Of a DNA stretch of 64,000 nt, positions 1-8,996 are shown in pieces (the first letter of the stretch is position 1; the number at the start of each line of letters is the position of its first letter). The notes beneath the pieces were generated by a model. The model was given only the letters and a program-made list of their open reading frames with translations. It had not been told where the DNA came from and did not search any database. This DNA comes from an uncultured Eubacteriales bacterium (GTDB lineage: Bacteria > Bacillota > Clostridia > Christensenellales > CAG-314), in NCBI GenBank assembly GCA_949289125.1, contig CASEME010000018.1:1-64000 (forward strand). Direction: 5' to 3'. Made by a program: the position numbers and the translations under genes.

Positions 1-1001
1 TTGAGTATTTGATTGGGATCACAATCTTTGCGCAGTTTGATGACCGCACGCATACCCTCTTTGTCGCTCTCGTCCACAATCTCCGATATACCGCTCAAAA
101 GGTCTTTCTTCTCGTCCTTTAGTGCGGCTATTTTCATCAACAAGTCGGCTTTGTTGACCTGATAGGGCAACTCGGTAAACACTATGTTGCGTCTGTCGTT
201 GTTGGCAACTTCGATGTGAGCTTTGGCACGTATAACAATACGGCCTTTGCCTGTTTCGTATGCCTGTTGCAATCCTTCTCCGCCTATGACGTAACCGCCT
301 GTAGGAAAGTCCGGACCTTTGATTATCTTCATCATTGCGTTGAGCGTGATGTTGCGGTTTTCAATATATGCCACAACGCCGTCAATAACTTCGCCCAAGT
401 TGTGAGGGGGTATGTTGGTTGCAAGGCCTACTGCAATACCGCTTGCACCATTTACCAACAAGTTGGGATAACGACCGGGCAACATATCGGGTTCTTTGGT
501 GGTATCGTCAAAGTTGCGCGACCACTTGACAGTGTCCTTTTCGATATCTCGCAACAACTCCAATGCCACAGGCGCAAGCCTTGCTTCTGTATAACGCATA
601 GCCGCAGCACTGTCGCCGTCCACGTTACCAAAGTTACCTTGTCCTTGAATAAGGGGCACGCTCATAGAAAAACTTTGCGCCATACGCACCATTGCGTCAT
701 ATATGGACGAGTCACCGTGCGGGTGATATCTACCCATACAGTCACCGACAATACGTGCAGATTTTCTGTAGGGCTTATCGGGAGTGACGCCCTGCTCGTA
801 CATAGAATACAGTATGCGTCGTTGAACGGGTTTCAAACCGTCCTCGACACGTGGCAATGCTCTGTCCAAAATAACGTGCTCTGCATAGGGCATCATGGAG
901 TCGTGCATTACCTCTTCCATAGGACGGGTAATAAGATTGCTACCGTCCTCCAACTTTTCCACTTCTCTCTTATCGAGATCGAATATGTCCATTTGTTTCA
1001 T
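1..1001 (-). CDS. gyrA: DNA gyrase/topoisomerase IV subunit A (partial, N-terminal part)
   Basis: N-terminal 333 residues of a type IIA topoisomerase breakage-reunion subunit; the remainder lies beyond the window start. ATG at 1001 follows AGAGGA. The catalytic tyrosine sits in [11 protein letters not shown] (Y137), and the quinolone-determining segment HGDSSIYD keeps Ser98 and Asp102. It pairs with the B subunit 20 nt upstream to pass DNA duplexes through double-strand breaks. GDSAAAMRY and YHPHGDS are gyrase-like, whereas LKPVQRR is commoner in ParC. The GyrA-box in the C-terminus that would separate gyrase from topo IV is outside the window, so the symbol is provisional. Confidence 0.88.
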   Translation of the reverse strand, partial: MKQMDIFDLDKREVEKLEDGSNLITRPMEEVMHDSMMPYAEHVILDRALPRVEDGLKPVQRRILYSMYEQGVTPDKPYRKSARIVGDCMGRYHPHGDSSIYDAMVRMAQSFSMSVPLIQGQGNFGNVDGDSAAAMRYTEARLAPVALELLRDIEKDTVKWSRNFDDTTKEPDMLPGRYPNLLVNGASGIAVGLATNIPPHNLGEVIDGVVAYIENRNITLNAMMKIIKGPDFPTGGYVIGGEGLQQAYETGKGRIVIRAKAHIEVANNDRRNIVFTELPYQVNKADLLMKIAALKDEKKDLLSGISEIVDESDKEGMRAVIKLRKDCDPNQIL

Positions 1002-1021
1002 TGCTTTTTCCTCTGATGTAG

Positions 1022-2986
1022 TTATGCAAGTTCATTGAACAAAGCATCGTTGTCTTTGTTGAAATCTGCATTTTCGGTAATATACTGTTTGCGTGCTTCT
1101 ATCTGGTCGCCCATAAGCGTAGTTACCATAGTTTCGGCTTCGCTTATATTCTCGATAGTTACACGCATAAGCGTACGCGTCTCGGGGTTCATAGTTGTTT
1201 CCCACAACTGTTCGGCGTTCATCTCGCCCAAACCTTTGTAGCGTTGCAACTCGTAACCTCTGCCAAACTCCTGCACAACTTCTTGCAGTTCTTTGTCATC
1301 GTATGCGTATTTTACCTGATCTTTTTTGCTCACTTTGTACAAAGGCGGCATACCGATGTACACGTGACCTTCGGTAATAAGCTCGCGCATATAGCGGAAA
1401 AAGAATGTGAGCAATATTGCCCTTATGTGCGCACCGTCTTGGTCGGCATCGGACAAAATGATGATTTTGTCATACTTCAAGTCTTCGATGTTGAAGTCTT
1501 CCTCACCAATACCCGTATCCAAAGCCGATATAATGGAACGTATTTCGTCATTGGCAAGTACTTGGTCTATACGCTTACGCTCGGTGTTGAGCGGTTTACC
1601 TTTGAGTGGCAAAATAGCCTGAAAACGTCTGTTGCGACCTTCCTTTGCGCTACCGCCTGCCGAATCACCCTCAACAATAAACAATTCGTTGCGCTTGTAA
1701 TCTCTGCCGGTGCAACTTGCCAACTTACCTACAAGTGTGCTGTTGAATATGCTGTTTTTCTGACGGGTAACTTCCTTAGCTTTGCGAGCAGCCTCTCTTA
1801 CTTTGGCAGAAGTAATGGACTTTTTGATAATTATTTCCGCAGTTGCGGCATCTGCATTGAGTAGCTTGGTAAACGCTTCCGTTGCCAACGTTTCGCATGC
1901 TGCTTTTGCCTCTATATTGCCAAGTTTTGTTTTGGTCTGTCCCTCAAACTGTACATTGGTCATTTTGACGGACAACACTACCGTTATACCTTCGCGAAAG
2001 TCCTCGCCCAACAGGTTGTCGTCCTTTGCTTTAAGAAAACCGTGTTGACGAGCATAGTCGTTGAATACTTTGGTCATTGCACTCTTAAAACCTGTCTCGT
2101 GCGTACCGCCTTCGGGAGTGGGTATGTTGTTGACATAAGAGAGCATATTTTCCGTATAGTTGCTTGTGTACTGCATGGAAAATTCCATATCCAACACGTC
2201 ATTTTTGCCGTGCCAATACATTGGATTGAGGTGCAAAGGCGCTTTGTTTTCGTTGAGATAACGCACAAAGTCATTAAGACCGCCTTCGTACTTGTATCTG
2301 TAGCTTGCCTTTTCGCCGTCGTCATCGCTTGCGCGTTCGTCTATAAGTACAAATTCGAGCCCTTTGTTGAGAAAAGCAAGTTCCTTAATACGCTTAGCAA
2401 TAGTTTCGGTATTCATAACAATGTTGTTGAATACTCGTCTGTCTGCCAAAAAGGTAACCGTTGTGCCGTGCTTGTCCGTCTTGTCCACCTTCTCAAGGTG
2501 CGCAACGGGTATACCGCTCATTACTTTGCCTGTATCGGCATTTTCGTAACTATGAAACTTCTGTCTGTACAAATAGCCGTCCTTGGCAACTTCTACAGTA
2601 AGCCACTCGGACAGCGCATTGGTAACAGACGCACCTACGCCGTGCAAACCGCCCGAATACGCATAGTTGCTGTTGTTAAATTTGCCACCGGCGTGTAGTT
2701 GGGTAAATACTACCTCTACACCACTTACTTTTAGTTGCGGATGAATATCAACGGGGATACCTCTACCGTTGTCTTTGACAGTTACACTGTTGTCTTCGTG
2801 CAATATAATTTCTATTCTGTCGGCATAGCCATTGGTAGCCTCGTCCACAGAGTTGTCTACAATTTCCCACAAAAGGTGATGCAAACCCTTGCTACCTGTT
2901 GTACCTATATACATACCTGGGCGCATACGCACCGCATCCAAACCTTCCAAAACTTGTATGTCTTGCGCTTTATACGAACCGTTCAA
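1022..2986 (-). CDS. gyrB: DNA gyrase/topoisomerase IV subunit B
   Basis: ATPase subunit of a type IIA topoisomerase, 654 aa. GHKL motifs are present: [17 protein letters not shown] and [10 protein letters not shown]. The TOPRIM acid is in VEGDSAGG, followed by [12 protein letters not shown] place the start at TTG 2986, not at TTG 3001: GGAGGAAAGG sits 5 nt upstream of it, and the product then begins [19 protein letters not shown] as the family does. It is cotranscribed with the A subunit 20 nt downstream. ParE is the alternative identity. No dnaA, dnaN or recF lies beside it, so this is not the classical origin-proximal gyrase locus. Confidence 0.9.
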   Translation of the reverse strand: MNGSYKAQDIQVLEGLDAVRMRPGMYIGTTGSKGLHHLLWEIVDNSVDEATNGYADRIEIILHEDNSVTVKDNGRGIPVDIHPQLKVSGVEVVFTQLHAGGKFNNSNYAYSGGLHGVGASVTNALSEWLTVEVAKDGYLYRQKFHSYENADTGKVMSGIPVAHLEKVDKTDKHGTTVTFLADRRVFNNIVMNTETIAKRIKELAFLNKGLEFVLIDERASDDDGEKASYRYKYEGGLNDFVRYLNENKAPLHLNPMYWHGKNDVLDMEFSMQYTSNYTENMLSYVNNIPTPEGGTHETGFKSAMTKVFNDYARQHGFLKAKDDNLLGEDFREGITVVLSVKMTNVQFEGQTKTKLGNIEAKAACETLATEAFTKLLNADAATAEIIIKKSITSAKVREAARKAKEVTRQKNSIFNSTLVGKLASCTGRDYKRNELFIVEGDSAGGSAKEGRNRRFQAILPLKGKPLNTERKRIDQVLANDEIRSIISALDTGIGEEDFNIEDLKYDKIIILSDADQDGAHIRAILLTFFFRYMRELITEGHVYIGMPPLYKVSKKDQVKYAYDDKELQEVVQEFGRGYELQRYKGLGEMNAEQLWETTMNPETRTLMRVTIENISEAETMVTTLMGDQIEARKQYITENADFNKDNDALFNELA

Positions 2987-3114
2987 AGTCCTTTCCTCCA
3001 AATGTAATTGTTTCCTAATAGGTACTGAGAATACACAGTGTGCAAATATTTCTCAGATTAGTTGCCACAACAGCTATATTTTAATAAAGATAACATTACT
3101 GCTGTATTGTATAT

Positions 3115-3143
3115 ATTATAGCATATACGCACACAAATTGCAA
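3115..3143 (-). promoter_or_regulatory. Sigma-A-type promoter of gyrB
   Basis: On the minus strand TTGCAA (3143-3138), a 17-nt spacer, then TATAAT (3120-3115), preceded by TATGC. It would start transcription about 120 nt upstream of gyrB. Confidence 0.6.
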
Positions 3144-3279
3144 TAGATATTTGATTGATATTTATTCACGATTTTTGAGCCAACTGACCGAATTTGCGGT
3201 TGTGTCAAAATATTATTCATATTTATGCGTAGTTTTGCATATTTATAAGCTACATTTTGGACATAAAAAGCCCGTTTTT

Positions 3280-3313
3280 TGCACAAATAAAAGACGGCAG
3301 AACAATACTGCCG
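3280..3313 (-). terminator. Rho-independent terminator of the 3408 hydrolase gene
   Basis: Stem CGGCAG/CTGCCG (3295-3313) with a 7-nt loop, followed on the minus strand by TCTTTTATTT. The rest of the 3144-3407 gap is AT-rich and I see no gene in it. Confidence 0.65.
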
Positions 3314-3407
3314 CCTAAACTTTATTGACTGATTGGAAGTAATAACAAAAACTATATTAAACTGCTTATCGTTGACAAAATTGATTGCCTATGTACTTAG
3401 CACAAAG

Positions 3408-4316
3408 TTATTTTTGTGCAGTTACTTTGTCCAACCACTCGTTGACATATTGGTACAACGCAAGGTTGTCCGTCTCGTTGAGAATTTCGTGACGCTGTTT
3501 TTCCAACAATCGCCATTGCAAATTTTTTATACCTACTTTGTGCTCATAAAATTTGACAAGTTTTTTGACGCCTTTGCCGTACTCGCCTACAGGATCGTCC
3601 TTGCCTGAGATTATGAGCAAAGGTTTGTTGGTATCGGTATTGACATAGTGGCTGTGGTCGTACAAATGTTTGACGCCTGCCATAAAGGTAGCATAAAAGT
3701 TGGCACTGCACACAAAGCCGCACATTTTGTCGTTGTTGTAACGTTTTACGTTGTCGGGATTGGCAGAAAGCCAATTATTTTTGCCGCGAAAGCGTCTTTC
3801 GTACTGTTTGAAAGACAAATTGACAATGGTATTGGCAGGGAAGTCACCGCCTTTGCGCTTGCACATACGGCGTGCTATCATACCGCAAAGCGAATATGCC
3901 GCACCTTTGATGTAGTTGCTACCGCAAAGCACATAGGCGTCTGCTCTGTTGTTGCGTTGCATAACAGACTGTGTAACAAAACTACCGTAGCTATGTCCAA
4001 ACAGCACAACAGGCAAACCGTACTTTTCTGCAAGGTGCTCTACTATCACTATTTGGTCTTTGACGTTGTTTTCAAACATATCGCCCTCTTCGTAGCCGAG
4101 CTTGCCCTCCTGTGCAGTGTTGCCATGTCCTCTGTGGTCGTTGCACACCACAATGCAACCGTGCTCGTTGAGATAGCGGGCAAAGTGGTCATAACGCATA
4201 CCGTGTTCTGCCATACCGTGACAAATTTTTACTACTCCAACGGGATTTGTAACCTCGTCCCATACATACAAAGCAAGTTGCTTGCCATCGTGCGAAGTGA
4301 ATTTTGACTGATTCAT
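3408..4316 (-). CDS. Alpha/beta hydrolase, monoacylglycerol lipase/lysophospholipase type
   Basis: 302 aa, cytosolic serine hydrolase with no signal peptide. The oxyanion motif HGMAEH, the nucleophile elbow GHSYGS, the acid in SGKDDPVG and the histidine in QRHEILNE occur in the order of the MGL/PldB (Hydrolase_4) family. The likely substrate is a monoacylglycerol or lysophospholipid, but specificity cannot be read from sequence. ATG at 4316 has AAAGGAG about 8 nt upstream. It is monocistronic: its own promoter is at 4362-4390 and its own terminator at 3280-3313. Confidence 0.85.
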   Translation of the reverse strand: MNQSKFTSHDGKQLALYVWDEVTNPVGVVKICHGMAEHGMRYDHFARYLNEHGCIVVCNDHRGHGNTAQEGKLGYEEGDMFENNVKDQIVIVEHLAEKYGLPVVLFGHSYGSFVTQSVMQRNNRADAYVLCGSNYIKGAAYSLCGMIARRMCKRKGGDFPANTIVNLSFKQYERRFRGKNNWLSANPDNVKRYNNDKMCGFVCSANFYATFMAGVKHLYDHSHYVNTDTNKPLLIISGKDDPVGEYGKGVKKLVKFYEHKVGIKNLQWRLLEKQRHEILNETDNLALYQYVNEWLDKVTAQK

Positions 4317-4361
4317 AGCCCTGCTCCTTTGGACAACATACGTCCGTCAATATCAATAGAT

Positions 4362-4390
4362 ATTATAAGACAAACTAATTGAAAAGTCAA
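4362..4390 (-). promoter_or_regulatory. Sigma-A-type promoter of the 4316 hydrolase gene
   Basis: TTGACT (4390-4385), 17-nt spacer, TATAAT (4367-4362), all on the minus strand. It diverges from murG. Confidence 0.7.
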
Positions 4391-4476
4391 TACCGCAAAT
4401 TTTGCAAATATTAAGATTTACAATTAGACATTATGCGCTATTGGAAAAAATTTTGCCGTCTGCATACACTATAAGT

Positions 4477-5505
4477 ATGAAAATACTGTTTACGGGCGGA
4501 GGAACAGCCGGTCATGTAACCCCCAACATTGCCCTCATCGAATTGTTGAAAGACCGTGCACAATGCTACTACGCAGGCACTGACGGTATGGAATACTCGT
4601 TGATAAAGCCCCTTGTACAGCAAGGCGCAGTGAGACAATACTTTACAATCACTGCACACAAACTGCAAAGGCGATTGACACCGTCCAACCTGTTGTTGCC
4701 GGTAAGACTGATGCAATCGGTAAAACAGGCAAAGGAGTTTTTGCGTACTTTACGCCCCGATGTAGTATTCAGTAAAGGTGGCTATGTGGGCTTGCCTGTC
4801 ATTATTGCCGCACACAAACTAAAAATTGCCACTATTATACACGAAAGCGATATAACTATGGGACTTGCCAACAAACTGTCGGCAAGGTACGCAGACAGAT
4901 TGCTTGCTACATTTCCTTGCCACCCTCGTGCAGAAAAAGTGGGCGCAATACTAAGACCGTCGCTCTACAACGGCGACAAATGCAAAGGTAGGCAGATATG
5001 CGGCAACAAAGACAATCGTCCGCAACTGCTTGTTGTGGGAGGCAGCCTTGGCGCACTGCAACTCAACCAACTGATAAAGCAATGCGCACCGCAGTTATCC
5101 AAACGCTTTCATATATTTGTAATAACGGGCAAAGACAAACGTATCGACAGTCCTTACGTACAACAAGAACAATACTGCACCAACATTAACGATGTGTACA
5201 AAGCAACGGATATTTGCCTTACAAGAGGTGGCAGCAATGCGTTGGCAGAGCTTACTGCACTCAATATTCCCTTTGCCGTACTTCCGTTGCAACACTGCTC
5301 GAGAGGTGAACAAGTAGTCAACGCACAATACTTTGCAACAAAAGGCTGTGGCGCTGTGATTGAGGAAAATATCACTGTCAATCAACTTGCAGATACGCTC
5401 AACACTCTTTATGACAATGCAGAGCAGTACCGCACTGCTCAACGCAAAATGGTAATAGACGGTACCAATACTGTAGCAGATATTTTGATGGGATACGACA
5501 GATAA
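4477..5505 (+). CDS. murG: UDP-GlcNAc:lipid I GlcNAc transferase MurG
   Basis: 342 aa GT28 glycosyltransferase that converts lipid I to lipid II on the inner face of the membrane. The N-terminal lipid-acceptor loop FTGGGTAGHVTP (residues 5-16), SKGGYVGLP, HESD and the C-terminal UDP-GlcNAc loop LTRGGSNALAEL are all present. The start is ATG 4477; an upstream in-frame TTG at 4402 would add 25 non-family residues. There is no recognisable SD before 4477, unlike most genes here. It stands alone, away from murF and ddl at 8-10 kb. Confidence 0.93.
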   Translation: MKILFTGGGTAGHVTPNIALIELLKDRAQCYYAGTDGMEYSLIKPLVQQGAVRQYFTITAHKLQRRLTPSNLLLPVRLMQSVKQAKEFLRTLRPDVVFSKGGYVGLPVIIAAHKLKIATIIHESDITMGLANKLSARYADRLLATFPCHPRAEKVGAILRPSLYNGDKCKGRQICGNKDNRPQLLVVGGSLGALQLNQLIKQCAPQLSKRFHIFVITGKDKRIDSPYVQQEQYCTNINDVYKATDICLTRGGSNALAELTALNIPFAVLPLQHCSRGEQVVNAQYFATKGCGAVIEENITVNQLADTLNTLYDNAEQYRTAQRKMVIDGTNTVADILMGYDR

Positions 5506-5539
5506 AATAGTTTGATACCTACAACACTCTACACCTACA

Positions 5540-5568
5540 TTTACAAAACACTTCCGCTGTGCTACAAT
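5540..5568 (+). promoter_or_regulatory. Sigma-A-type promoter of the sirtuin gene
   Basis: TTTACA (5540-5545), 17 nt, TACAAT (5563-5568) with the upstream extension TGTGC. The -10 box is only 20 nt from the start codon, so the leader would be very short. Confidence 0.55.
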
Positions 5569-5588
5569 ATGCATATGGAGGTGTTGAT

Positions 5589-6314
5589 ATGGATATCAAC
5601 GAAGGCAGAGAAACATTGCAACAACTGCTGAAAAGTGCGCACAAAGTAGTATTTTTTGGAGGGGCAGGAGTGAGCACGGAAAGCGGCATACCCGACTTTC
5701 GTTCGCAAGACGGACTGTACAATCAGCAATACAGCTATCCGCCCGAACAGATATTGTCGCACGATTTTTTTGTACACAATACAGAAGAATTTTACAAATT
5801 TTACAAGCAAAAGATGCTTGTGCTCGACGCTCAACCCAACGGCGCACACAAAAAGTTGGCACAATGGGAAAAGAAAGGTTTGCTGTCGGCAGTTATCACA
5901 CAAAATATAGACGGTCTGCATCAAAAGGCTGGTAGCAAAAATGTGCTCGAACTGCACGGAAGTATATATCGCAACTACTGCACAAAGTGTGGCAAAAGCT
6001 ATGACGCGCAGTACATAAAATACAGCAAAGGAATACCGCTGTGCTCTGCATGTGGCGGAATAATTAAGCCCGATGTTGTGTTGTATGGTGAACAACTTGA
6101 CGAAACGGTGACCGAACGCTCGGTAATTGCTCTCAAAAATGCCGACCTGTTGATAATTGGGGGCACGTCGCTCAATGTGTATCCTGCGGCAGGACTTATT
6201 GCTTACTATGGGGGCAAAAGAATTGTTGTTATCAACAAGCAACCGCCCAATCGCATTGTGCGTTCGGTATGCTACATAGAAGCACCCATAGGACAGCTGT
6301 TGGAACAACTATAA
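5589..6314 (+). CDS. NAD-dependent protein deacetylase, Sir2 family
   Basis: 241 aa class III deacylase that removes acyl groups from lysine using NAD+. GAGVSTESGIPDFRS (residues 25-39) and TQNIDGLHQKAG bind NAD; His123 in LELHGS is the catalytic base; Cys131/134 and Cys152/155 form the zinc site. GGTSLNVYPAAG closes the Rossmann fold. ATG 5589 has GGAGGTG 5 nt upstream, whereas an in-frame start at 5559 would fall in the promoter. Single gene with its own promoter, ending at a terminator shared with the convergent WYL gene. Confidence 0.92.
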   Translation: MDINEGRETLQQLLKSAHKVVFFGGAGVSTESGIPDFRSQDGLYNQQYSYPPEQILSHDFFVHNTEEFYKFYKQKMLVLDAQPNGAHKKLAQWEKKGLLSAVITQNIDGLHQKAGSKNVLELHGSIYRNYCTKCGKSYDAQYIKYSKGIPLCSACGGIIKPDVVLYGEQLDETVTERSVIALKNADLLIIGGTSLNVYPAAGLIAYYGGKRIVVINKQPPNRIVRSVCYIEAPIGQLLEQL

Positions 6315-6324
6315 ACAAAAATAC

Positions 6325-6366
6325 AAGACGTGTTTGCATACTATGTGCAAGCACGTCTTTTGTTGT
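6325..6366. terminator. Bidirectional terminator between sirtuin and WYL genes
   Basis: A 14-bp stem (6325-6338 with 6346-6359, one G-T pair) around the loop TACTATG. T-rich tails lie on both sides (TTTGTTGTT on plus, TTTTTGTT on minus), which fits the convergent genes. Confidence 0.8.
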
Positions 6367-6414
6367 TAAATATGTTGAATACACACTTGTTGATTATTTG
6401 CGTTGCACACTGCA

Positions 6415-7332
6415 TTAGTCGCCATAGATTGACACAATGTCTTTGCAACGCTGACGCACGTCATCAATTAGTTGAGTAGGACGTTCTACACGCACACCGC
6501 TACCAAAGGACAGTATGCGTTTGATAAGCAGGTCGTCATAGGGCACTTCGGCACGTGCTGTGTATTGCTCTCCCACCTTTGCCACCTGTTCGATACCCAA
6601 CCATTCCTCAACGTCTGTCAATGCCTCAGGATAGACGGTAAGTATTATTTCACACCGTTGCTTACCACGCACCATATCGCTCTCGATAGCTGCACAATCT
6701 ACGTCAAAGGGGCGAGGTCTGAATGTGTGTTCGGACACAGTGAGGTTGGCAATGCGGGCAATTTTGAAGTATCTGAAGTCATTGCGCAACAGACAATATG
6801 CGTACAAATACCATTGGTCGTTTTTCAGAACAAGCGCATAGGGCTCTGCCGAACGCACAAGTGTTTCGCCCTTTTGCGAATGGTACTCCATAACTATAAC
6901 TTTGTTGGTGTTCAATGCCTTTTGCAATGTGTCTACACGTTCTTGCAACTTTTCGTTGATAGACGTATCCACTATCAGTTGCTTGGATTGTAGCACTATG
7001 GAGTTGTACGCACTGTTGCTCATACCGCTTAGCTTGTCCACTACCGACTTGGTAACGCCGTCCTGCAAGGCAGAACCTTTGATGACCAACAGCATGCGCG
7101 AATATTCTTCCTTAGTAAAATACATAGAGCGCAACTTGTATGTGGACAGTATGCTCCAACCGCCGTTGCGCCCCGAGTGCGAAACGATAGGTACTCCAGC
7201 TTCGCCCAACACAGTAATATAACGGTATATGGTACGCTTACTCAATTCGTATTTTTCGGATAGCATAGTTGCGTTGACAATATCATTAGAGAGCATAGTA
7301 GTCAATATTCCCACCAATACGGATACTTGCAT
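6415..7332 (-). CDS. HTH and WYL domain transcriptional regulator (YafY/DeoR-like)
   Basis: 305 aa. The N-terminal winged helix (about residues 1-60) has the recognition helix in SKRTIYRYI and the wing GRNGGW. The WYL domain follows, with W174-Y175-L176 and FRYFKIARI, then a C-terminal WCX-like extension. WYL domains sense small or nucleic-acid ligands. ATG 7332 has AGGAGG at about -10. Its promoter is overlapped by the operator TGACA-N6-TGTCA, and a second perfect operator lies upstream of the divergent 7495 gene, so autorepression plus control of that gene is likely. The ligand is unknown. Confidence 0.88.
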   Translation of the reverse strand: MQVSVLVGILTTMLSNDIVNATMLSEKYELSKRTIYRYITVLGEAGVPIVSHSGRNGGWSILSTYKLRSMYFTKEEYSRMLLVIKGSALQDGVTKSVVDKLSGMSNSAYNSIVLQSKQLIVDTSINEKLQERVDTLQKALNTNKVIVMEYHSQKGETLVRSAEPYALVLKNDQWYLYAYCLLRNDFRYFKIARIANLTVSEHTFRPRPFDVDCAAIESDMVRGKQRCEIILTVYPEALTDVEEWLGIEQVAKVGEQYTARAEVPYDDLLIKRILSFGSGVRVERPTQLIDDVRQRCKDIVSIYGD

Positions 7333-7358
7333 ACTTTTATCCTCCTGTTAATAGACTA

Positions 7359-7387
7359 ATTATATATCGCTGACAGATATTTGTCAA
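7359..7387 (-). promoter_or_regulatory. Consensus sigma-A promoter of the WYL regulator gene
   Basis: TTGACA (7387-7382), exactly 17 nt, TATAAT (7364-7359): both hexamers match consensus. The -35 and the spacer are covered by operator site 1. Confidence 0.8.
7371..7386. promoter_or_regulatory. Operator site 1 (TGACAGATATTTGTCA)
   Basis: Inverted repeat TGACA-N6-TGTCA, near-palindromic, overlapping the -35 and spacer of the WYL regulator promoter. It matches site 2, whose centre is 54 bp away. Confidence 0.7.
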
Positions 7388-7424
7388 CTTTATTAAAAAT
7401 TAACTAATAATATTTTGTAAATAC

Positions 7425-7440
7425 TGACAATATATTGTCA
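7425..7440. promoter_or_regulatory. Operator site 2 (perfect palindrome TGACAATATATTGTCA)
   Basis: A perfect 16-bp palindrome with the same half-sites as site 1, ending 8 bp before the extended -10 of the divergent 7495 gene, so it occupies that promoter's -35 position. Confidence 0.7.
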
Positions 7441-7448
7441 CAGTAGCG

Positions 7449-7457
7449 TGCTACAAT
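7449..7457 (+). promoter_or_regulatory. Extended -10 promoter of the 7495 gene
   Basis: TGCTACAAT (TGn plus -10 hexamer at 7452-7457). No -35 is recognisable because the operator palindrome sits there. Confidence 0.5.
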
Positions 7458-7494
7458 TTAGTTACAAAATACATAAAAGGAGAGGATACTTGCA

Positions 7495-7719
7495 ATGAAA
7501 CAAGATTGGTGCCAATATGATATAAAGGAGATAGAGCGCAAACTTACCACTACGCACTACGGCAAACTTATACCTGCCAACCAATTTTTCAAAAAGCACG
7601 TGGATAGCAACAAGCACGATTTGTTGTCTGTGATGCAACGCAACGCAGAGCGCATAATCTCGGCAATGTATCTGCCCTTAACCGCTCAGACGGAATGTAT
7701 TTACGGTCGGTTCAACTAA
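7495..7719 (+). CDS. Small protein of unknown function, probable WYL-regulator target
   Basis: 74 aa with an AAAGGAGAGG ribosome-binding site, so translation is likely. I do not recognise a domain. It is soluble and charged, with no membrane segment or signal peptide, and looks helical (KEIERKL, NAERIISAMYL). It is divergent from the WYL regulator, shares the operator region, and ends at a terminator, so it is the regulator's only obvious neighbour target. Confidence 0.6.
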   Translation: MKQDWCQYDIKEIERKLTTTHYGKLIPANQFFKKHVDSNKHDLLSVMQRNAERIISAMYLPLTAQTECIYGRFN

Positions 7720-7790
7720 CAAACATTACCATTCCCCCACCTTAACGTAAACAGATACAGTTGACCGACCAATATTTTCTTTTTTGCAAC

Positions 7791-7836
7791 TGCCCCGATA
7801 CGAGTTGACTACTCTATCGGGGCAATTTACATTTGA
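7791..7836 (+). terminator. Terminator after the 7495 gene
   Basis: Stem TGCCCCGATA/TATCGGGGCA (7791-7800, 7815-7824), extended inside by GAGT/ACTC, followed by a moderately T-rich stretch. Confidence 0.6.
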
Positions 7837-7876
7837 TATTTTATTAAACCTATACAAATTTTATGTACTGAGGACA

Positions 7877-8968
7877 CTACTTTTTTGCAACAATGTTTTG
7901 CTTGAGCACATTGGACAAATAGCGATATTTCAGTTTGTTTCTGCTGCTTGCCACGGCGTTAGCGCCTTGCAACAAAGTTGAGCCAAACTGCGTCTGCGTC
8001 ATAACGTCGGAGAACAGCCCGTAGGCAAGCGAACCGGGCACAGTGTTGATTTCGTTGACGTACAACTTGCCGTCCGCCACAAGATAGTCCACTCGCACAA
8101 CTCCTCGCATACCCAACGCACTGTAAATTGTACGTGTATATTCTTGCGCGCGTTGAGCCAACTCGCCTGTTACTGTACGACTGACATCGGGTGACTTGAT
8201 GGCACCGCCCTCCTCTATATACTTGTCGTCAAAGGTAAGCAGTTCGTGAGCAGTGACCGGACGTTCTACACGGCTTGTTATTATTTGGTCGCCGTCAAAC
8301 AAAGCTGCACAGTTGAGCTCATAAAAATTTTGCAAAGCCTGCTCTACAAGTACTTTGGTATCAAACTGAAAGGCAAGCTCCAACGCGTTGGCAAGCTGAT
8401 TGCCGTCGTGTGCAACGGTAATACCTATACTTGAGCCCAAAGTAACAGGTTTGACAATGACAGGATAACCAAGAGATTGTATTTGTTGTTGCCAATTTCC
8501 ACTACGGTATTGAGACAATGTGACATCCACGCCCTGCACCACAGGCAAGCCCATACCGCTAAGACAATATTTGGTAAGCACTTTGTCCATAGCTACACCG
8601 CTTGGGATAACCCCGCTTTCCACTTCGGTAATGCCGCTTAGCATAAGCAATGCCGATACAGAGCCGTCCTCGCCGTTTACGCCGTGACAACAGTTGACGC
8701 CGTAGTCGATGGCTATTTTTTTCAACCTACCCCAAAAGTTTTTGACATAAATACCGCCTGAACCTGTTTTGAAATAAACCTCGGGCAGTTTGCCACAGTT
8801 GATATGGTCAAATGGCGTCCAAAACTGTGGCGCAAGGTATGCCTTGTTGTCCTTATCAATATACACGCAGTACAGCTTGCCGTCAAAGTATCCTTTGGCA
8901 AGACAGGCGGTAATTATGCTAATATCGTGCTCACAGCTTTTGCCGCCATATACAAGCAAAATGTTCAT
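7877..8968 (-). CDS. ddl: D-alanine--D-alanine ligase
   Basis: 363 aa ATP-grasp ligase that makes D-Ala-D-Ala for the peptidoglycan stem. VYGGKSCEHDIS at the N-terminus corresponds to the family GGxSxEHxVS; GVNGEDG, VKPVTLGSSIGI, the metal site NEINTVPGSLA and the catalytic SxG region are present. The last 40 residues are less conserved. ATG 8968 has AGGAGGGG upstream. It is the last gene of the tsaE-tsaB-rimI-hydrolase-murF-ddl cluster, 28 nt after murF, and supplies the dipeptide that MurF adds. Confidence 0.9.
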   Translation of the reverse strand: MNILLVYGGKSCEHDISIITACLAKGYFDGKLYCVYIDKDNKAYLAPQFWTPFDHINCGKLPEVYFKTGSGGIYVKNFWGRLKKIAIDYGVNCCHGVNGEDGSVSALLMLSGITEVESGVIPSGVAMDKVLTKYCLSGMGLPVVQGVDVTLSQYRSGNWQQQIQSLGYPVIVKPVTLGSSIGITVAHDGNQLANALELAFQFDTKVLVEQALQNFYELNCAALFDGDQIITSRVERPVTAHELLTFDDKYIEEGGAIKSPDVSRTVTGELAQRAQEYTRTIYSALGMRGVVRVDYLVADGKLYVNEINTVPGSLAYGLFSDVMTQTQFGSTLLQGANAVASSRNKLKYRYLSNVLKQNIVAKK

Positions 8969-8996
8969 AAAACCCCTCCTATATGTACGCAGTCTT

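Noticed and set aside
216-1016. 266-aa plus-strand frame opposite gyrA
   Set aside because: Antisense shadow; the minus strand encodes the clear topoisomerase A subunit, which is open to the window edge.
1022-2986. Firm assignment as ParE/ParC rather than GyrB/GyrA
   Set aside because: Motifs are shared; the discriminating GyrA C-terminal domain is outside the window.
3001-3001. TTG 3001 as gyrB start
   Set aside because: It lies upstream of the SD GGAGGAAAGG; TTG 2986 is correctly spaced and gives the family N-terminus.
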